From Tetrahymena thermophila SB210 (Eukaryota; Ciliophora; Oligohymenophorea; Hymenostomatida; Tetrahymenidae): a stretch of 64,000 nt of DNA. Positions within the stretch are counted from its first letter, which is position 1, and each line of letters begins with the position of its first letter. The position numbers and the translations under genes were made by a program. The stretch is from the NCBI RefSeq assembly GCF_000189635.1, contig NW_002476542.1, forward strand, positions 172,827 through 236,826, read 5' to 3'. Under the pieces are notes generated by a model. It was given only the letters and a program-made list of their open reading frames with translations. It was not told the DNA's origin and did not search any database. Of this stretch, positions 27,301-41,900 are shown one piece after another.

Positions 27301-30300
27301 ACACTACCCCTCTTGCACTTTTGGCTTAGAATCTTACAAAGTATTTAGCTATTTATTTATTCATTTATTCTAGCATAAAATTTTCTAACTCAATTAAACT
27401 TTTTATTTTTAAATTAAATTTATCATAAATGAATTTTTTTTAATTTGAGAAAAATTAAATTTATTCAAAAATAACTTTTACTTTAATATCAAAAATAAAA
27501 ATAAATTTACAAAAATAACAGGAAAATACTGCAAGAGGAATAGCTTGGAATAGTGGGGTGAATAAACCAAATATTTTTACGATTGAAACTTCGTTTTTTG
27601 GCTATAATGACAAGAAAAATGGAGGCAGAGCAACACATTTTAAAATTTAGGATTTAACAAAGCTTGGAGGAGACTTAATAAGATGTATGTTTGCTTATTA
27701 CATAGAAAACAATGCAGATGAATCTCTTAAACAGTAGCTGTAATTGACTTTGAAAGCTTATAAACAAGTGAGGAAAAGTGTTATTATTTAAGATATAATA
27801 AAAAGTAATATTTAGTAGAATAGCAGCAGTTATCTTTTAGAAGAAGACTCTGGGAGTGATTCAGATCCTCTTATTGATGAACTTAATGTAAAAGAAAAAA
27901 TAAACAATGTAATTGGTGTCAAAATAGCTAAATCAATTGGGTTGATTAACCAATCAAACATGAATTCTGAAAATGTTAGTGGATCTGAAAAAAGTAAATA
28001 GCAACCTTACTAATAGCGCTAATAAAAAAGAAACTCTTCTATTTCTACTAATTCGACTGGACCTTCTTAGAGGATCAAATAAAAAAATGTGTCTAAGGAT
28101 TCTAAATTAATTTAAATACAAAATTAAAATTATGTCAGCAATTAAAATATTAAAAAAAGTCCAAGCTAAATTATAAATTATAATGAAAGTCTAAATCTCA
28201 AAGAAGAAGACGATGACGAAGCTGATAATATCTAAGAATCAGATATTAATAATAAGGATTTCTAAGAAAAGAAGGAGGATTAGGAAAAATTAGATAGAAG
28301 CTTATCAAGTAGATAGCAGAAATCTCTTTTAATTGAGTCTTGTTAGTCAAATAATTAAAACTAAATAGATTTTATTGAAGAAATAGAGCAAGATAATAAA
28401 TTCAAAGAGAAAAAGTATCATGCAAAAGTTAGAAACTAAGAAAGAGAATAATAGAGAGAATAATGTATTAAATTTTTAAAAGAAGAAGTATATAAAAAGA
28501 GGTTTAGAATATCTAAAAACACCCCTTTAACTACACCAAAGTCATACAACATCTTAATTGATCCTAAAACTATAATGAAATATAAATCAAGTAATATTGC
28601 TGCATTTCTGCAAAATTCTTATGCCAATAACTACTATGGATATGACAATACCAACATAAATAGCAATATTAACAATACTAATGAAGATAATCAGGGTTAA
28701 GATGCTTCACATGACAACTCAATTGACTAAATTCGTATTTTATATTCATTTTTTAATACATAATTTAATAAAATTATTTTCAATTATAAAAATTTTTAAT
28801 TTGAAATACGTTTAAAATTTTTCTTATAAAGAAAATAAAAAATTATCTTAAAAAAAAATTTTCTTTTACAAAAACATTTTTGCTTTTATTAAAATTTATT
28901 TTCTTAAAAATTAATCAATATTTTAATATTTAATATAATTTTTTTATAAATATTTTTTTTTAATATAGATAAGGAATAAAAGAAATAAGATCAGCATTAG
29001 AGTTAGGATGTTAATATTAACTTTCCAAAAAATAGATTTCATCCTTAGAATGGTTTAAAAGGAGTAAACACATTTAAGTAGGCAATCTAATAATTATAAA
29101 CTGAGGCAGAGTAAAATTTATCCTAAGCTAATTGGTTTAATCCTTTAAATCCTAATGGTTGGTAACAAGACTAAAGTGCAGAAAAACCTATTAAAAGTGC
29201 AAGAAGTGGAAGACTATAAAGCGCTATTAATAGATTCTCACACTAAAAGCATGTTGATTCAAACTCTTAAATGGTTATTTAAGGTTAGTAAAATAAATAA
29301 GTAATCTAAGAGAGCAAAATTTATGCTCAAAACCCTTAGGAATTAACATAGTAAAATTAGCAAGGAGCTAATACCACTAATAATCATGACAGTTAATAAG
29401 TTATTTAGAGATCTAATAGCACAATCAAGAAAAATTAACAAAATGAGCCAAATACATCTAATAAGAAGAATGGAAATTTAATCAAAAACTTTAGTAAAAT
29501 TTTAAAAGAAAACTCTAAAAAATACAATTGTGATACTAAAATATTACATTTATCAAGAAATACTACATCTTGTCAAACATAAAGAAGGATTTCTTTTTAG
29601 GAAAAAGGAACAAAACTATAACAAATACATCTCAGCCAAATTGAGTAAAATGATTATTACTCTAATTATAAAGAATAGAATAGTAATATGAAATCAACAA
29701 ATAACTAAAACTAAAACTAAACTACTACTGCTGAAAAATGTGAAAATTAATCAAACTAATAAGAGAAATTACCCAAAAAAGTCTTTGGACTTCTGGCAAA
29801 AGATCAAAATCAAATTCAATAGCCATATTCAAATAACATAAAACTCATCCCTTAAAGCACTTAGAATAGCTTTAATGAAACTTAAACTCCTACTTAAAAG
29901 CATATAAGAAGTGGTACAGGCTCAGGTAAAAACTAAAGAAATTCTTATTTTAGACAATTTAAGATGAATAACCATAATAATCAAAACACATTAAATTAAT
30001 CTTAATACTAAGAGTAATTTAAAAATTATTCATTGAAAAATAAAATATCTGCAATGAAATTTAGTTAATTATAATCAAAAAGTGAAATAAAACATATTAT
30101 CAACAACTCTTAGTAAATATTCAATTAATACCAAGATTTAAATAACTCAGATGTACTTCTCAACTCTTGGAACCCAGAAGTCAATCATATAAAACTAAAG
30201 GGAATATTTTCCTAAAAATACAACGAAGAAGCTTCAAAAACCGCTTATCAAACACCTAAAAACTCCTAAGATAAAAAGTGGTTAACAAACTTGAGTTACT

Positions 30301-30377
30301 TAAATTCAAAGGAGAGTTCCTCAAAACAAATTAAACAAAATGATACCTAATATAAAATGGATGGAATAAGGTCATGA
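24304..30377 (+). CDS. Cytosolic carboxypeptidase-like M14 metallopeptidase (CCP/AGBL family)
   Basis: Exons 24304-24313, 24378-25567, 25816-25950, 26013-26176, 26682-26993, 27052-27340, 27522-28734 and 28969-30377 sum to 4722 nt (1573 aa). The CCP N-terminal domain begins near residue 340 (RFESGNL, then WFYFSIS, GMKPAIFS, SYPYSYT). The catalytic M14D domain follows: ARQHPGETVSS with the zinc His and Glu near residue 552, NPDGV, DLNRQW, DLHGHS with the third zinc ligand near 650, and TIETSFFGY with the catalytic Glu near 722. These enzymes remove C-terminal or branch-point glutamates from tubulin and other proteins in the cytosol or cilia; the exact specificity cannot be read here. Residues ~780-1573 are Ser/Asn/Gln-rich and disordered, far longer than usual. 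The ten-base start exon and the hydrophobic stretch at 24720-24990 are the least certain parts. The intron 28735-28968 has a length divisible by three and lacks TGA. Confidence 0.9.
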
Positions 30378-31190
30378 AAGAATCCAAAAAAATAATTTTT
30401 TTAATACTTTCAAAAGAAAAAATTTACAAAAATAGTTTTTTTATTTCCAAAATAAAAATAAATAATCTAATATTTAGTAACAAAATAACTTATCAACTAA
30501 CCAAATAATTCTTTCTTTATCTACTCTCATAAAATATTTAGAAAATTAAAATATCTTTATAATAAAATAATTTAAAAATTAATTATCAAAAAAATACAAA
30601 CTAAAATATAAAACAAATTTAATTAATTAATAATTATGTTCATAAATATTTAATTATTATTTTTAATTTAATCTTTTCATATCTCTTTATCACTAAAAAA
30701 AAGATTTTAACTATATTTTAAATATTCATTTGTGTTTATTTTTTAATAGTCTAAAAGATAAAAATTTAAAAAAACTAATATCTTTTGATGGAATTAATTC
30801 AGAATAGAATATATGAAATTTATTTATTTATTATTTGATTAAATTTATTTAACTTTATGGAAAGCAATTTTTTTAATGCATATTCAAAAATGAATGAAAT
30901 AAATATGAATACATTATTTTTCAATTTGTAAGAAATAAAATATTCTTAAGAGAACACAAACAATAATTTATAATGAATTCATTATCCTTCTCAATTTCTC
31001 AGCAAATCTTTGAAAAGAATAAGGGGAAAAAACCAAAACATTTTAGAATATTAAAACTAAAATCAATGAATATATAAAAGAAAAAAAGAGATTCTATCAC
31101 AAAATTAAAAATTATTAGATTAAATAAATAACAAATTTAAATATCAAAAAAAGGTAAGAAAAAGTAAATTGTTTTTTGCGAAAATCTTAA
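30378..31190. other. Intergenic AT-rich spacer
   Basis: 0.8 kb between two + strand genes with long A/T runs and no supported frame. The purine-rich end just before 31190 is probably the 5' untranslated region of the Gln-rich protein gene. Confidence 0.5.
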
Positions 31191-33272
31191 ATGTCTACCT
31201 AAAGTATTCAGTTTAAAAACTAATTCGATGAATAGAAGTCTCTTATTAACAGTTTTTAAAAAGCTATTAAAGATGGAGATGAAAAAATTGCTATTAATAC
31301 CTTTTTAAATATCTTAAAATACGATTAGAGATATTGCATTCAAATAGATAAATTCGACAAAGATTTATATGAGATTAATTCTAAAAAGCTAGGCTAGTAA
31401 AATACCTTGGAAATGTAACCACATTTGAAGTAGCTACTTGAGTAGGAAAGGAAAAAAGATTACGAACAAATTTACAGAGAAAAATTAAAATATGAAAAGG
31501 AGGAGGAAGAGAGATAAAAAGAACTAAAGAGATAATAGGAAGAGTAAGAAAAATAATAAAAAAAAGACTAGCTAATAGATAATAAAATGAACATAATATA
31601 TACTTTGTAAAATGAACATTAAAAGGAAACAACTTTATTAGATAAGAAAGTATAATAAAACTAATAGTTAATTTATGAGATAAACAAGCTTAATTAGCAA
31701 CCAATTGCTAATTAAATCAATGAAAATAATTTTCAAAATGATCATAACAGTAGCGAAAATGATTCTGATGAAGATAATGACTAAGTAACAGATTATGTAC
31801 ACCCATAAACCCTTAAAAAGAATGTTGATGGTGATGATGATGATGAAGATGATGATGATGATGACGATATTGATATAGAAAAAACAATTGCAGGTAAATT
31901 TTATAAATTATTTAATCATGATATATTATATATTTTCAAATTGATTAATTTATTGATCAATCAATTGATAGTAAGAATATTTATTTATATTTTGATAAAA
32001 ATAACAGGTCCTAAATAGCCTCAAAATAGGTTTAAGGCAAAACTTAATAATAAAAATTAAAATTCTGATGTTTAATAAATATCATAATAACTTTAAAAAG
32101 TGTAAATAGATGGCAACTAAATTAAAGTGCCAAATAATATTGCATAGCCAAATCCTGGATAATAAAATATGTAATAAATCCAATAACAATAGCAATTATT
32201 GAACTAATAGTAATTGCTTACTAATAAACAACTATAACCTAACTTACAATAAAATTTGCTTAATCAATAACAGTAAATACCTTAAAATCCATAGCAAATG
32301 ATTTAATAGCAACAGAGATAATAGCCTATTTAGTAATAATTCATGCCTAATTAAATTTAACAATAATAATAATTCATGAATATTTAGTAATAATAATATT
32401 AATAATAGTAGATGCAAAATCAATAATTATTGCCTTAATAGTAAAGATAACCGAATCCAGTTAATACTTAATAAGTTGCTTCGTAGCCAGAGAATCTAAC
32501 ATAGAATAATTTAATTAGAAATTAAGCTGTATAAGGCAATTAGATTTCTTAATAGGACTTAAATAATCTTAATTAAAGAAATTAAGCTATTGATCCTACT
32601 TAATACCAAAACAGAGACTAAAATAAGTTGAATTATTAACCAACTTAAAACGTGTAGACTAATAACTAGACATCTATCTCTCCAAACTACTCTTAAAAAT
32701 AAATGTTTGCAAACTAAACTAATGACTAATAAATGCCTTAGAGATAGGTAAATAATATCAATCCTATTTAAAACTAGATTCAAGGTTAACAGATTTATGT
32801 TCAAAATGCAAATAATGGATAGTAAAGATAAATTAATGATAATAATTAGCCAGTTTAATAAATTTAGTAAAACCCTCCTTCATCTCAATAAAATGTAAGA
32901 TTTGGTTCAAATAATCAATAAAATACTTCAGATATCTAACCTAAATCATAGAAGTTTAACTTTTAACCTTAGCCTAATTATAATTAGATGCCGTACTAAA
33001 ATAATTTTTAGCAAAACCAAAATTAATTTGTATAAAAACCAAATTTAATTTAATAATAATTATAATAATAATAATAACCACAACAAAGACCTGATGATAG
33101 ATTTAGCAATTAAGCATAAAATAATTTTTAATTCTTAAATGTTTCACATATGAGCATGAGTAATGTAAGTTAAAATGAATAAAGCGCCCTCATGTAATAA
33201 TCACTATTATAATCATAATTATAATAGTAACAATACTTCTAATAATAAAGCTAGTTCTAATAGTAATAGTGA
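31191..33272 (+). CDS. Gln-rich coiled-coil protein with acidic tract, 655 aa
   Basis: Two exons, 31191-31893 and 32008-33272, sum to 1968 nt. The N-terminal ~75 residues look globular (NQFDEQKSLINSFQKAIKDG, FLNILKYDQRYCIQIDKF). Residues ~80-150 form a strongly charged coiled coil (LLEQERKKDYEQIYREKLKY). A Ser/Asp stretch and an almost pure Asp/Glu tract (residues ~212-232) end just before the intron. The second exon encodes a low-complexity tail dominated by Gln, with Asn and Pro. Most of these Gln codons are TAA or TAG, so under the standard code the gene is invisible. Such tails are common in condensate-forming or transcription-related proteins, but no functional domain is recognisable here. 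Confidence 0.78.
31824..31875 (+). repeat. GAT-rich microsatellite (poly-Asp)
   Basis: A run of GAT/GAA/GAC codons encodes the acidic tract at the end of exon 1 of the Gln-rich protein gene. Confidence 0.8.
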
Positions 33273-34037
33273 AGGTTAAAAAAAATAGTAATAAGAAAAT
33301 TCAAATTGAAATCCTTCACTTAATATTATTGAAATATTAAATTTTGCTTATTGGTAAATATATCTATGTATGTTGTAAAAATGCGTAATATTTATTTTTT
33401 TGATTTAATTTTGATGCGTATTATGTAAAATATGTTATTATCAAAGTTTTTTTTATTTTTGCAAAAATAAATCATTTCGTAATTGCCATTTGAGTTAGAA
33501 TGACGTGCTATTATTTTGCTTAATATTTTTGTTGAAAACATTTACTAACACGTAAATTTATGTCGCATTCTCTAACATTCTAATTTTTATCTTTAAAAGA
33601 TACAATTCCCACTTTCAATATTCTATTTATATTCTTTTCATCACTTGAAAAATAGCAGCCTCATTTAAGTACTATTCCATCAATTATCTAAATAATATAC
33701 TCTCTTCAGTAAGAGTACTGATTCTATTTTTTAAAAATGATTTCTTCAGAGCTTTCATGAATAAATAGCTAATTGCTACAAGATCATAATTTATTTATCA
33801 ATTTATTTTGATTTAGATAAACATTAATTTAATTTATAATGTTGTTAAAAGATGAACCAAGCTAAAACTTAAAAAATAACTTAACTTTATATTAGCCATA
33901 AATTATAGACAAACGATTATAAATTATTTAATTTTTTATAATTAATAGGAATATATTCTTTTAATTAGGTTGAAAAAAAAAATATATAATATATGCTACT
34001 TTAAATATATATTCTTGATCAATAAATAAATAGGTTG
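33273..34037. other. Intergenic AT-rich spacer
   Basis: Sequence downstream of the Gln-rich protein gene. It is AT-rich with slightly more mixed composition near 33540-33740 but no frame I can support. Confidence 0.45.
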
Positions 34038-35075
34038 ATTTGTAACAAGTATTATCAAATTTAAGTACCGTTTTAAGAATTAAGTGACGATATAAAAAAT
34101 TAATCAAAGTGATTATACTTAAAATAAAATGATTTTCTCAGTCCTGATTTCTATAAGATATTTAAAATGGCAGATATGTTGCTTTACAACTCTTTTTATT
34201 TTTAGGAACTTAGATATATTGATACATTAAAAAACTTCCTGCTAATTAATATATTTTTTTCAGTTAAAAATAGAAGTTATCAGACAAAACATCAAAACAT
34301 AATTGATTTCCAAAGCATAAACTCCCTTATATTTAATGTTTACAATTTAAAATGGGCAAATATTTTCTCAAATTTAGTATTACTAACCATGAGTATAAAA
34401 GCGTTACAGATTAGAATAGAAGCATCTATAAAATAAGTGCAATAAAATATTTATAAATTAGGGAAAAGTGTGTCTATTTAGGAAAACAATTTAGAATTTC
34501 ATTTGCTTTTCTAAATATAGAACTTTGATTTAAAAGACATCATTCGCAATAAAATGAAAAATGAAAAAGGGAAAAGACTTAATAAAGATTCAAGTTACTG
34601 CTAAAATACATAGATTATATATAAGATAGCGATCTTAAGAATTATATTAAATATGAACCAATTTTTACACTGTCAATTAATCATCGGATTTCTTCATTTT
34701 ACATTTTCTTTCCATCATTAAAAATTGTTATTTATATGCATTTAAATAAAATTTATATTGTTCAAATCAAAGATACTCACGTTATTGAAACTCATTTAAT
34801 TCTTATTATTTATATGTTAAATCACATACATGAACGTTTAGATGTTGAGTCAAAGAGTAAACTTTCCATATTTTAATCTGAATTGATAAATTTTTCTATT
34901 TAGGAAAAATGGATCAGCAGGATTTTATGCCCACTAAATAAAATGAAAAACAGTACTATTGTATTTTATATACAAAGTAGATGTTATTGTCGCCAGTAAA
35001 GAAATATCTTTGTAAAATAATAATAAAGACTAAAAGGGGGATTTGAGATATTAATAGTGGTATACTTTTGAATAC
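34038..35075 (+). other. Overlapping open frames, possible decayed or mis-assembled gene
   Basis: Two + strand frames are open for longer than expected with TGA as the only stop. Frame 1 is open from about 34038 to the TGA at 34884-34886; its second ATG (34167) gives 239 codons (MADMLLYNSFYFQELRYI, later SIKALQIRIEASIKQVQ). Frame 2 runs from about 34567 to a TGA near 35073 (LKNYIKYEPIFTLSINHR, later VIETHLILIIYMLNHIHERL). In frame 1 the protein-like composition fades after about 34590, and frame 2 becomes protein-like just there. That would fit one gene with a frameshift. I recognise no family, no intron joins them cleanly, and chance in AT-rich DNA is possible. Confidence 0.3.
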
Positions 35076-35282
35076 TCTGTCAATAAATGAAGGAAGAATG
35101 ATTTAAAGTTCGTTTGGCAATAGATCGTAATAGTAAGAGCACTTTCTAATACTTAATTACGTAATTAATATCTTTAAATTAGGCTTTTTGAGAGCGGAGA
35201 GTCGTATCAAATAATAAATTAAAAATTTTTAAAACAAACAAAATAATAAAAAAATTATTTATTTCAAATAAAAATCCTCTAA

Positions 35283-37077
<1,795 letters not shown>

Positions 37078-38464
37078 TCAATTACAAATCTTTAAACAAA
37101 TAAATATTCGTCTTTAAAAATTTGAACATTACTATTGTATTTTTAAGTGTCTTTTATATACCTATGTGTAAAGTATATCATATACACTTTTAAAAGCACA
37201 AAAATACCACCATTTTTTTTTACAAAAACTTTGGTTTATAATTTTACTATGTCTAATTCATTATTTAATAATACAATACAACTTATTATTTGAATAGATA
37301 CTTGAATAAAAAAGTTATCTATTTATTAGATCAGTCATTACTTTAATTACTTAGACTATTAATATTTGATATGATGCAATATAAACGATAATATGATATT
37401 TATATTTAATTTTATGGAATTTATTTGTCCTAGGTATAACTATTAATATTAAATTTATAAATAAATTAGTATCTTTTCAAATTTATCGTATCTAAAAATA
37501 AAGCTTAGAAATTTTTTTTCTAGATTTTAATTTGAATTTTTCAGTAAGCCAATTAAATTTAACTTTCGTTGCTTTACTTCCTCTAAAACAAATCAAAATA
37601 TTTAATAGTTTTTTTATTTCTTCATTTAGATTTTTAGGTAACATATTTTAAAATTATTCTTTCATTTTTAAATTAATTCAAGCAGATTATATTTACTAAG
37701 TGGTTGCATACCAAATTTTATCTTTAATTTTTATAAAAAAACTGTAAAAATTATATTCCTTCTGCAAAAAATATCTTGTGCTTCTTTGAAAATATCTTTT
37801 ACAATATAATTTAATAAAATGTATATTTAAATGACAATAGATCAAGTAGATATTTTTTTTTATTATTAAAAATAAATTTACTTACAAATTTATAAATAGT
37901 TCATTTGTTTTGGACCATATTTTTTATAATAAAAAAATGAATTTAAAACAATAAACTCTTTACATTAAGGTTTATTTTTATTTATTGATTTATAATATAA
38001 TATTTTGTTTAAAAATTTTATTCAATTAAATTTTTTTTAGTAATTTATATAAAAATGAAAACGAAAGCAAGTTTTGTAATCAAAAAATTAGTTATACTTA
38101 AAATATATTTCTGATTATGATAAACAATTGGTGAAAAAGGATGAATAAATATAAACATATTTGAATAATATAAAAGAATTTTATTTTTTTTGTTTTATAA
38201 TAATTAGTAATAGGATCATTTAACCTAAAATATAGATAGATTTATTTTTATATTTATAATATATCATATTTTTTAAGTTAATTTATTAAATAAAAACAAT
38301 TTTTAAATTAAATTTATTTTAATAAAATAATTACTGTAAAGTCAACACTAAATTATCACCAAAAATGGTCAAAGTTTTTAATTACTATTCTTATTATAAT
38401 TAGAAAATCTTTCCCATTAATTTAATATCCTAATTTTTATTTTATTCATTAATATAACTATATA
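37078..38464. other. Intergenic AT-rich spacer
   Basis: Downstream of GAPDH and upstream of the tandem array. It has long A and T runs, no supported frame and no recognised RNA. The GAPDH 3' untranslated region is at the left end. Confidence 0.5.
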
Positions 38465-38908
38465 ATAAATAAAATTATTTAAAAATTTTAAAACTTAATA
38501 AATAAGATTTTAAATTTAGTTATGAATAAGTTAGTTTAAAGTTATTTTATCTAAAAAATCCTACATAGAATTAACATCTCTTTTTCAAAATTTAATGATT
38601 ATTGGTTTAGAATTGATTAAAGATGAATTTGTTTTTATTATCAGTTAAGTAGTTTAAATTATTTAGATAAACACAAGCCATAAATTCATTTGATAACTTT
38701 TATTTTTTATTTAAAATAACACAAAATTGAAAATATAAAATTTTTAGTATTTTTATGTTGATTAATTATTATAGCCTTAGGATTTTCTAAAAATTAAATC
38801 TTATAAACAAATATATTTGTAATTAAGAAGAATCACAGCTTAATAAAATTAGATTAAACAAACAGAGTTTTTTAAGGGATAGAAGAAGAGAGAAAAGAAA
38901 AATAAAAA
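38465..38908 (+). promoter_or_regulatory. Duplicated 5' flank, array copy 1
   Basis: This flank is clearly similar to 49735-50188 and to parts of 48330-48790 and 59780-59947, which precede the other copies. The most conserved piece is a box at about 38860-38880 reading CAGAGTTTTTTAAG-like sequence, some 30-50 bases before the ATG. It lies where a ciliate core promoter or 5' untranslated region would be. The role is inference from conservation. Confidence 0.55.
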
Positions 38909-41900
38909 ATGAATTTTAAAGCATCATTTTATTAACTAATTTATCTTCTATTACAATATGTATTATTAGGATAGACATCACAGTGTCCATAATTTTCTAT
39001 TGAGCACAGTAAATAAATAAATATTAAATTTATATATATATATATAACATTATTTCTTTCTATAATATAAGTGACTCGTTTCTTCGATAATCAAAGTATA
39101 AAAGGCTATCTAAAAATACCACAAACAAATCTTATCTTAATAAATACTATTTCAAATGATGCTAATAAACTCAATGATATATCTAACGTAGTGTATTACA
39201 ATGACATATCGAACAATTAAGACAACATCATTAATGCAATCAAGAGTAAATTATCCATAAGTTGTATTGACTTTAAAATTTTTATTAAACAAATTAGCTG
39301 ATTATACAATTTTATAGATGGATTATATTTAGAAAAATAATTAAATTCTAATTGTTAGTCCAAATCAGCTAATCGCAGCTAATGTTTATACATTATAGAT
39401 TATAAACTTTCTCATATTTAGATCCTCAACAGGTTTAAGCCTTATTTAGGACACAAACTTAGCTATTTTAACCACTCGAAGTTGCAAATTCTACATAATA
39501 GATGTTGTTTAATTTAAAGAGATATATTCTGAAGATAGTTGCTATTATATGTATGATGTCGGTAATATACTCTTTTACCCAAAAACATTTGTACTAAAAA
39601 ATGGGGAAGTTTTTATAGCAATAAAAGATTATTATGGATATCAAGCTTGGTTTTTAAATTTAAAAACATACTAACTTGAATATCATAATTATGTCCCATA
39701 ACCATGTATACTATATTTTAATCTTATTTAAATTTTTTAAATTCTAAATTTTTTAATAGAATACTTAGGGTATAATGATATAGATTTCTATTATGATTGG
39801 AATTTGCTATTTATAGTTGGCAATTATTACATGCTTAACATAGTGTAAATTCAAGAATTAAGTTCGAATAAATTTACTGTATTATAAAATTGGAGTAGAA
39901 ATAAATTATATTAATTATATATTTATATGATTATTTTTTATAAATAGATTTGATGGATTGGGGCAATAGTTTTTTGAATGTTAAAATTATTTAATAAATT
40001 CAATAATCTTAATCCAGTTTTAGCTTATTTACGAGTGACCCTTACTCCTTATTCAGACTTGATTTTACTATTACTGGAAATTAGTTAACATAGTCAATTG
40101 ATTCTATTAATTTTGTATGGGCTACTTAAGGTTTTCCTGTATAATATTAAGGATATTAGTACACTTAATGGTATTATGTGTAAGAAAACAAATAGTTATT
40201 TATACCTATGAGTAATTATTTTTTAGGCTAGACATATAGTTTTGTTTTTTCTTATCAAGATAATAAAATCATCAGGCGTTAATGTAAAATATATTAAATA
40301 AAATAATATTTTTAAACTGGTGTTTAAAATTAAAATATCTTTTATTTTGGGGAGAAGAAAATACTAACAATCTTCCTTAAAGGAGTTGTTAAATTAAAAA
40401 AAAGTTTTTTGCTATATTTCTTTGAATATATTTTAAAGTAATTACCTCCCCCTACCCATCTCTTTGTTTTTTAAATAATTATTGTTTTTAAAACTTAATA
40501 TTTATGATCCTATTTAATAAATATTTTTTTAAAATATTTAACTCTTTTTAATTTTAATGATAAATTAATTTTTTTTATAAAAAGTGTATTATTCTAATGG
40601 ATGGACAAAAATATTTATAGTTAATCAAAATGAGATAAATTATTTTGTTTCAGCAAGTTATAATTAAATTATAGTTATATAAGATACAATTCATGGTGAA
40701 GTTATATGGCAAACAAAATTATCAGATGATTTAATGTACGGAAAAGAAAACTTTTTTATTTAAGTTCAAAATTACCCTAAAGGTTTTTTTGTAATGATGA
40801 ACTCTGGATCAATAAGCTATATAGATATATTTGCAAATTAAAATATTTAGGTAAATTTATTCATCCTCAAAGATAAATTGAAATAATTATATTTTAAGAG
40901 TTTTAAATTAAGTTAAATTAACCTTTCCTTGAACAGAATGAGTTATGTACTGACTTCATATATCGACTAAGAAAACATTCTTTGGTTTATTATTGGTTTA
41001 CCATACAAAGACAATTAGGAAAATTTTTTATTCTGGATGATTGATTTTAAAAGTTAAAAGGCATAAGCTTTATTTTCAGATAATGTAGATGATAATTAAA
41101 ATAAAACATGTTACGCTTTATATTCAGAAAAAAATAACTCACTTGTAGGCTTAGATGTATTAGGAAATGTATATGTATGGGATTCACTAAATCAATATAA
41201 ATTTAAATATAAAAAGACAATAAGTAAATAATTTAATATTTATTTATATTAACTAAAAGATATTACTTTAATTAAAAATAAGCTAAATACTAATGTTATT
41301 AATCGGTAATGGGATAATTATACAATGATGGTAACAATGTATATTTAATTGTAGTATGTGATGATCATAAGGTAATTAGTTTTAATATAGATACAGAAGA
41401 TACTTAACTACTAACTCAGATGTCTTCTGACTCAATTAATATTAATTCTTTTGAAGATATTTAATTGATAGGTATTGGAGAAACTGATACAGGAAATGTA
41501 TTTTTATTCAGGTATAATTAAAGTAGCAAGAATTTTAAGTCCTTTTTTAAAATATAAACTATTAAATACAACGATAAGCCATTGAATTTAAGTTATTTAC
41601 CTGATTCTCAATAGCTCTTTATCTAATACTACTACAGTAACAACTTTTTACCAATAGGAATGTGCTTAGAAAATGTTTAAAATTGTTTGAATTGTTAGAT
41701 GGATTTTTATTTTAACACATCTGAAACTTAACAGTTGGATAATTTATTTGGGCTAGGAACGAGTCAATCTCCATTTTTAAGTTCATCAAATCTAATAACA
41801 ACATTTTTACTGGTAAATTAATTCATTAAAATAAATAATAATTAAAATCTTCAGTTTAAAATTTAAAACCTTTTCTTATTAATATTTGATTAAAATACTT

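Noticed and set aside
31381-31632. Hydrophobic - strand frame of 83 codons
   Set aside because: Antisense of the charged coiled-coil exon of the Gln-rich protein; reverse complements of Lys/Glu-rich sequence look hydrophobic.
31191-33272. Pseudogene riddled with stop codons
   Set aside because: Under the ciliate code TAA and TAG are Gln; the frame is then continuous from ATG to TGA.
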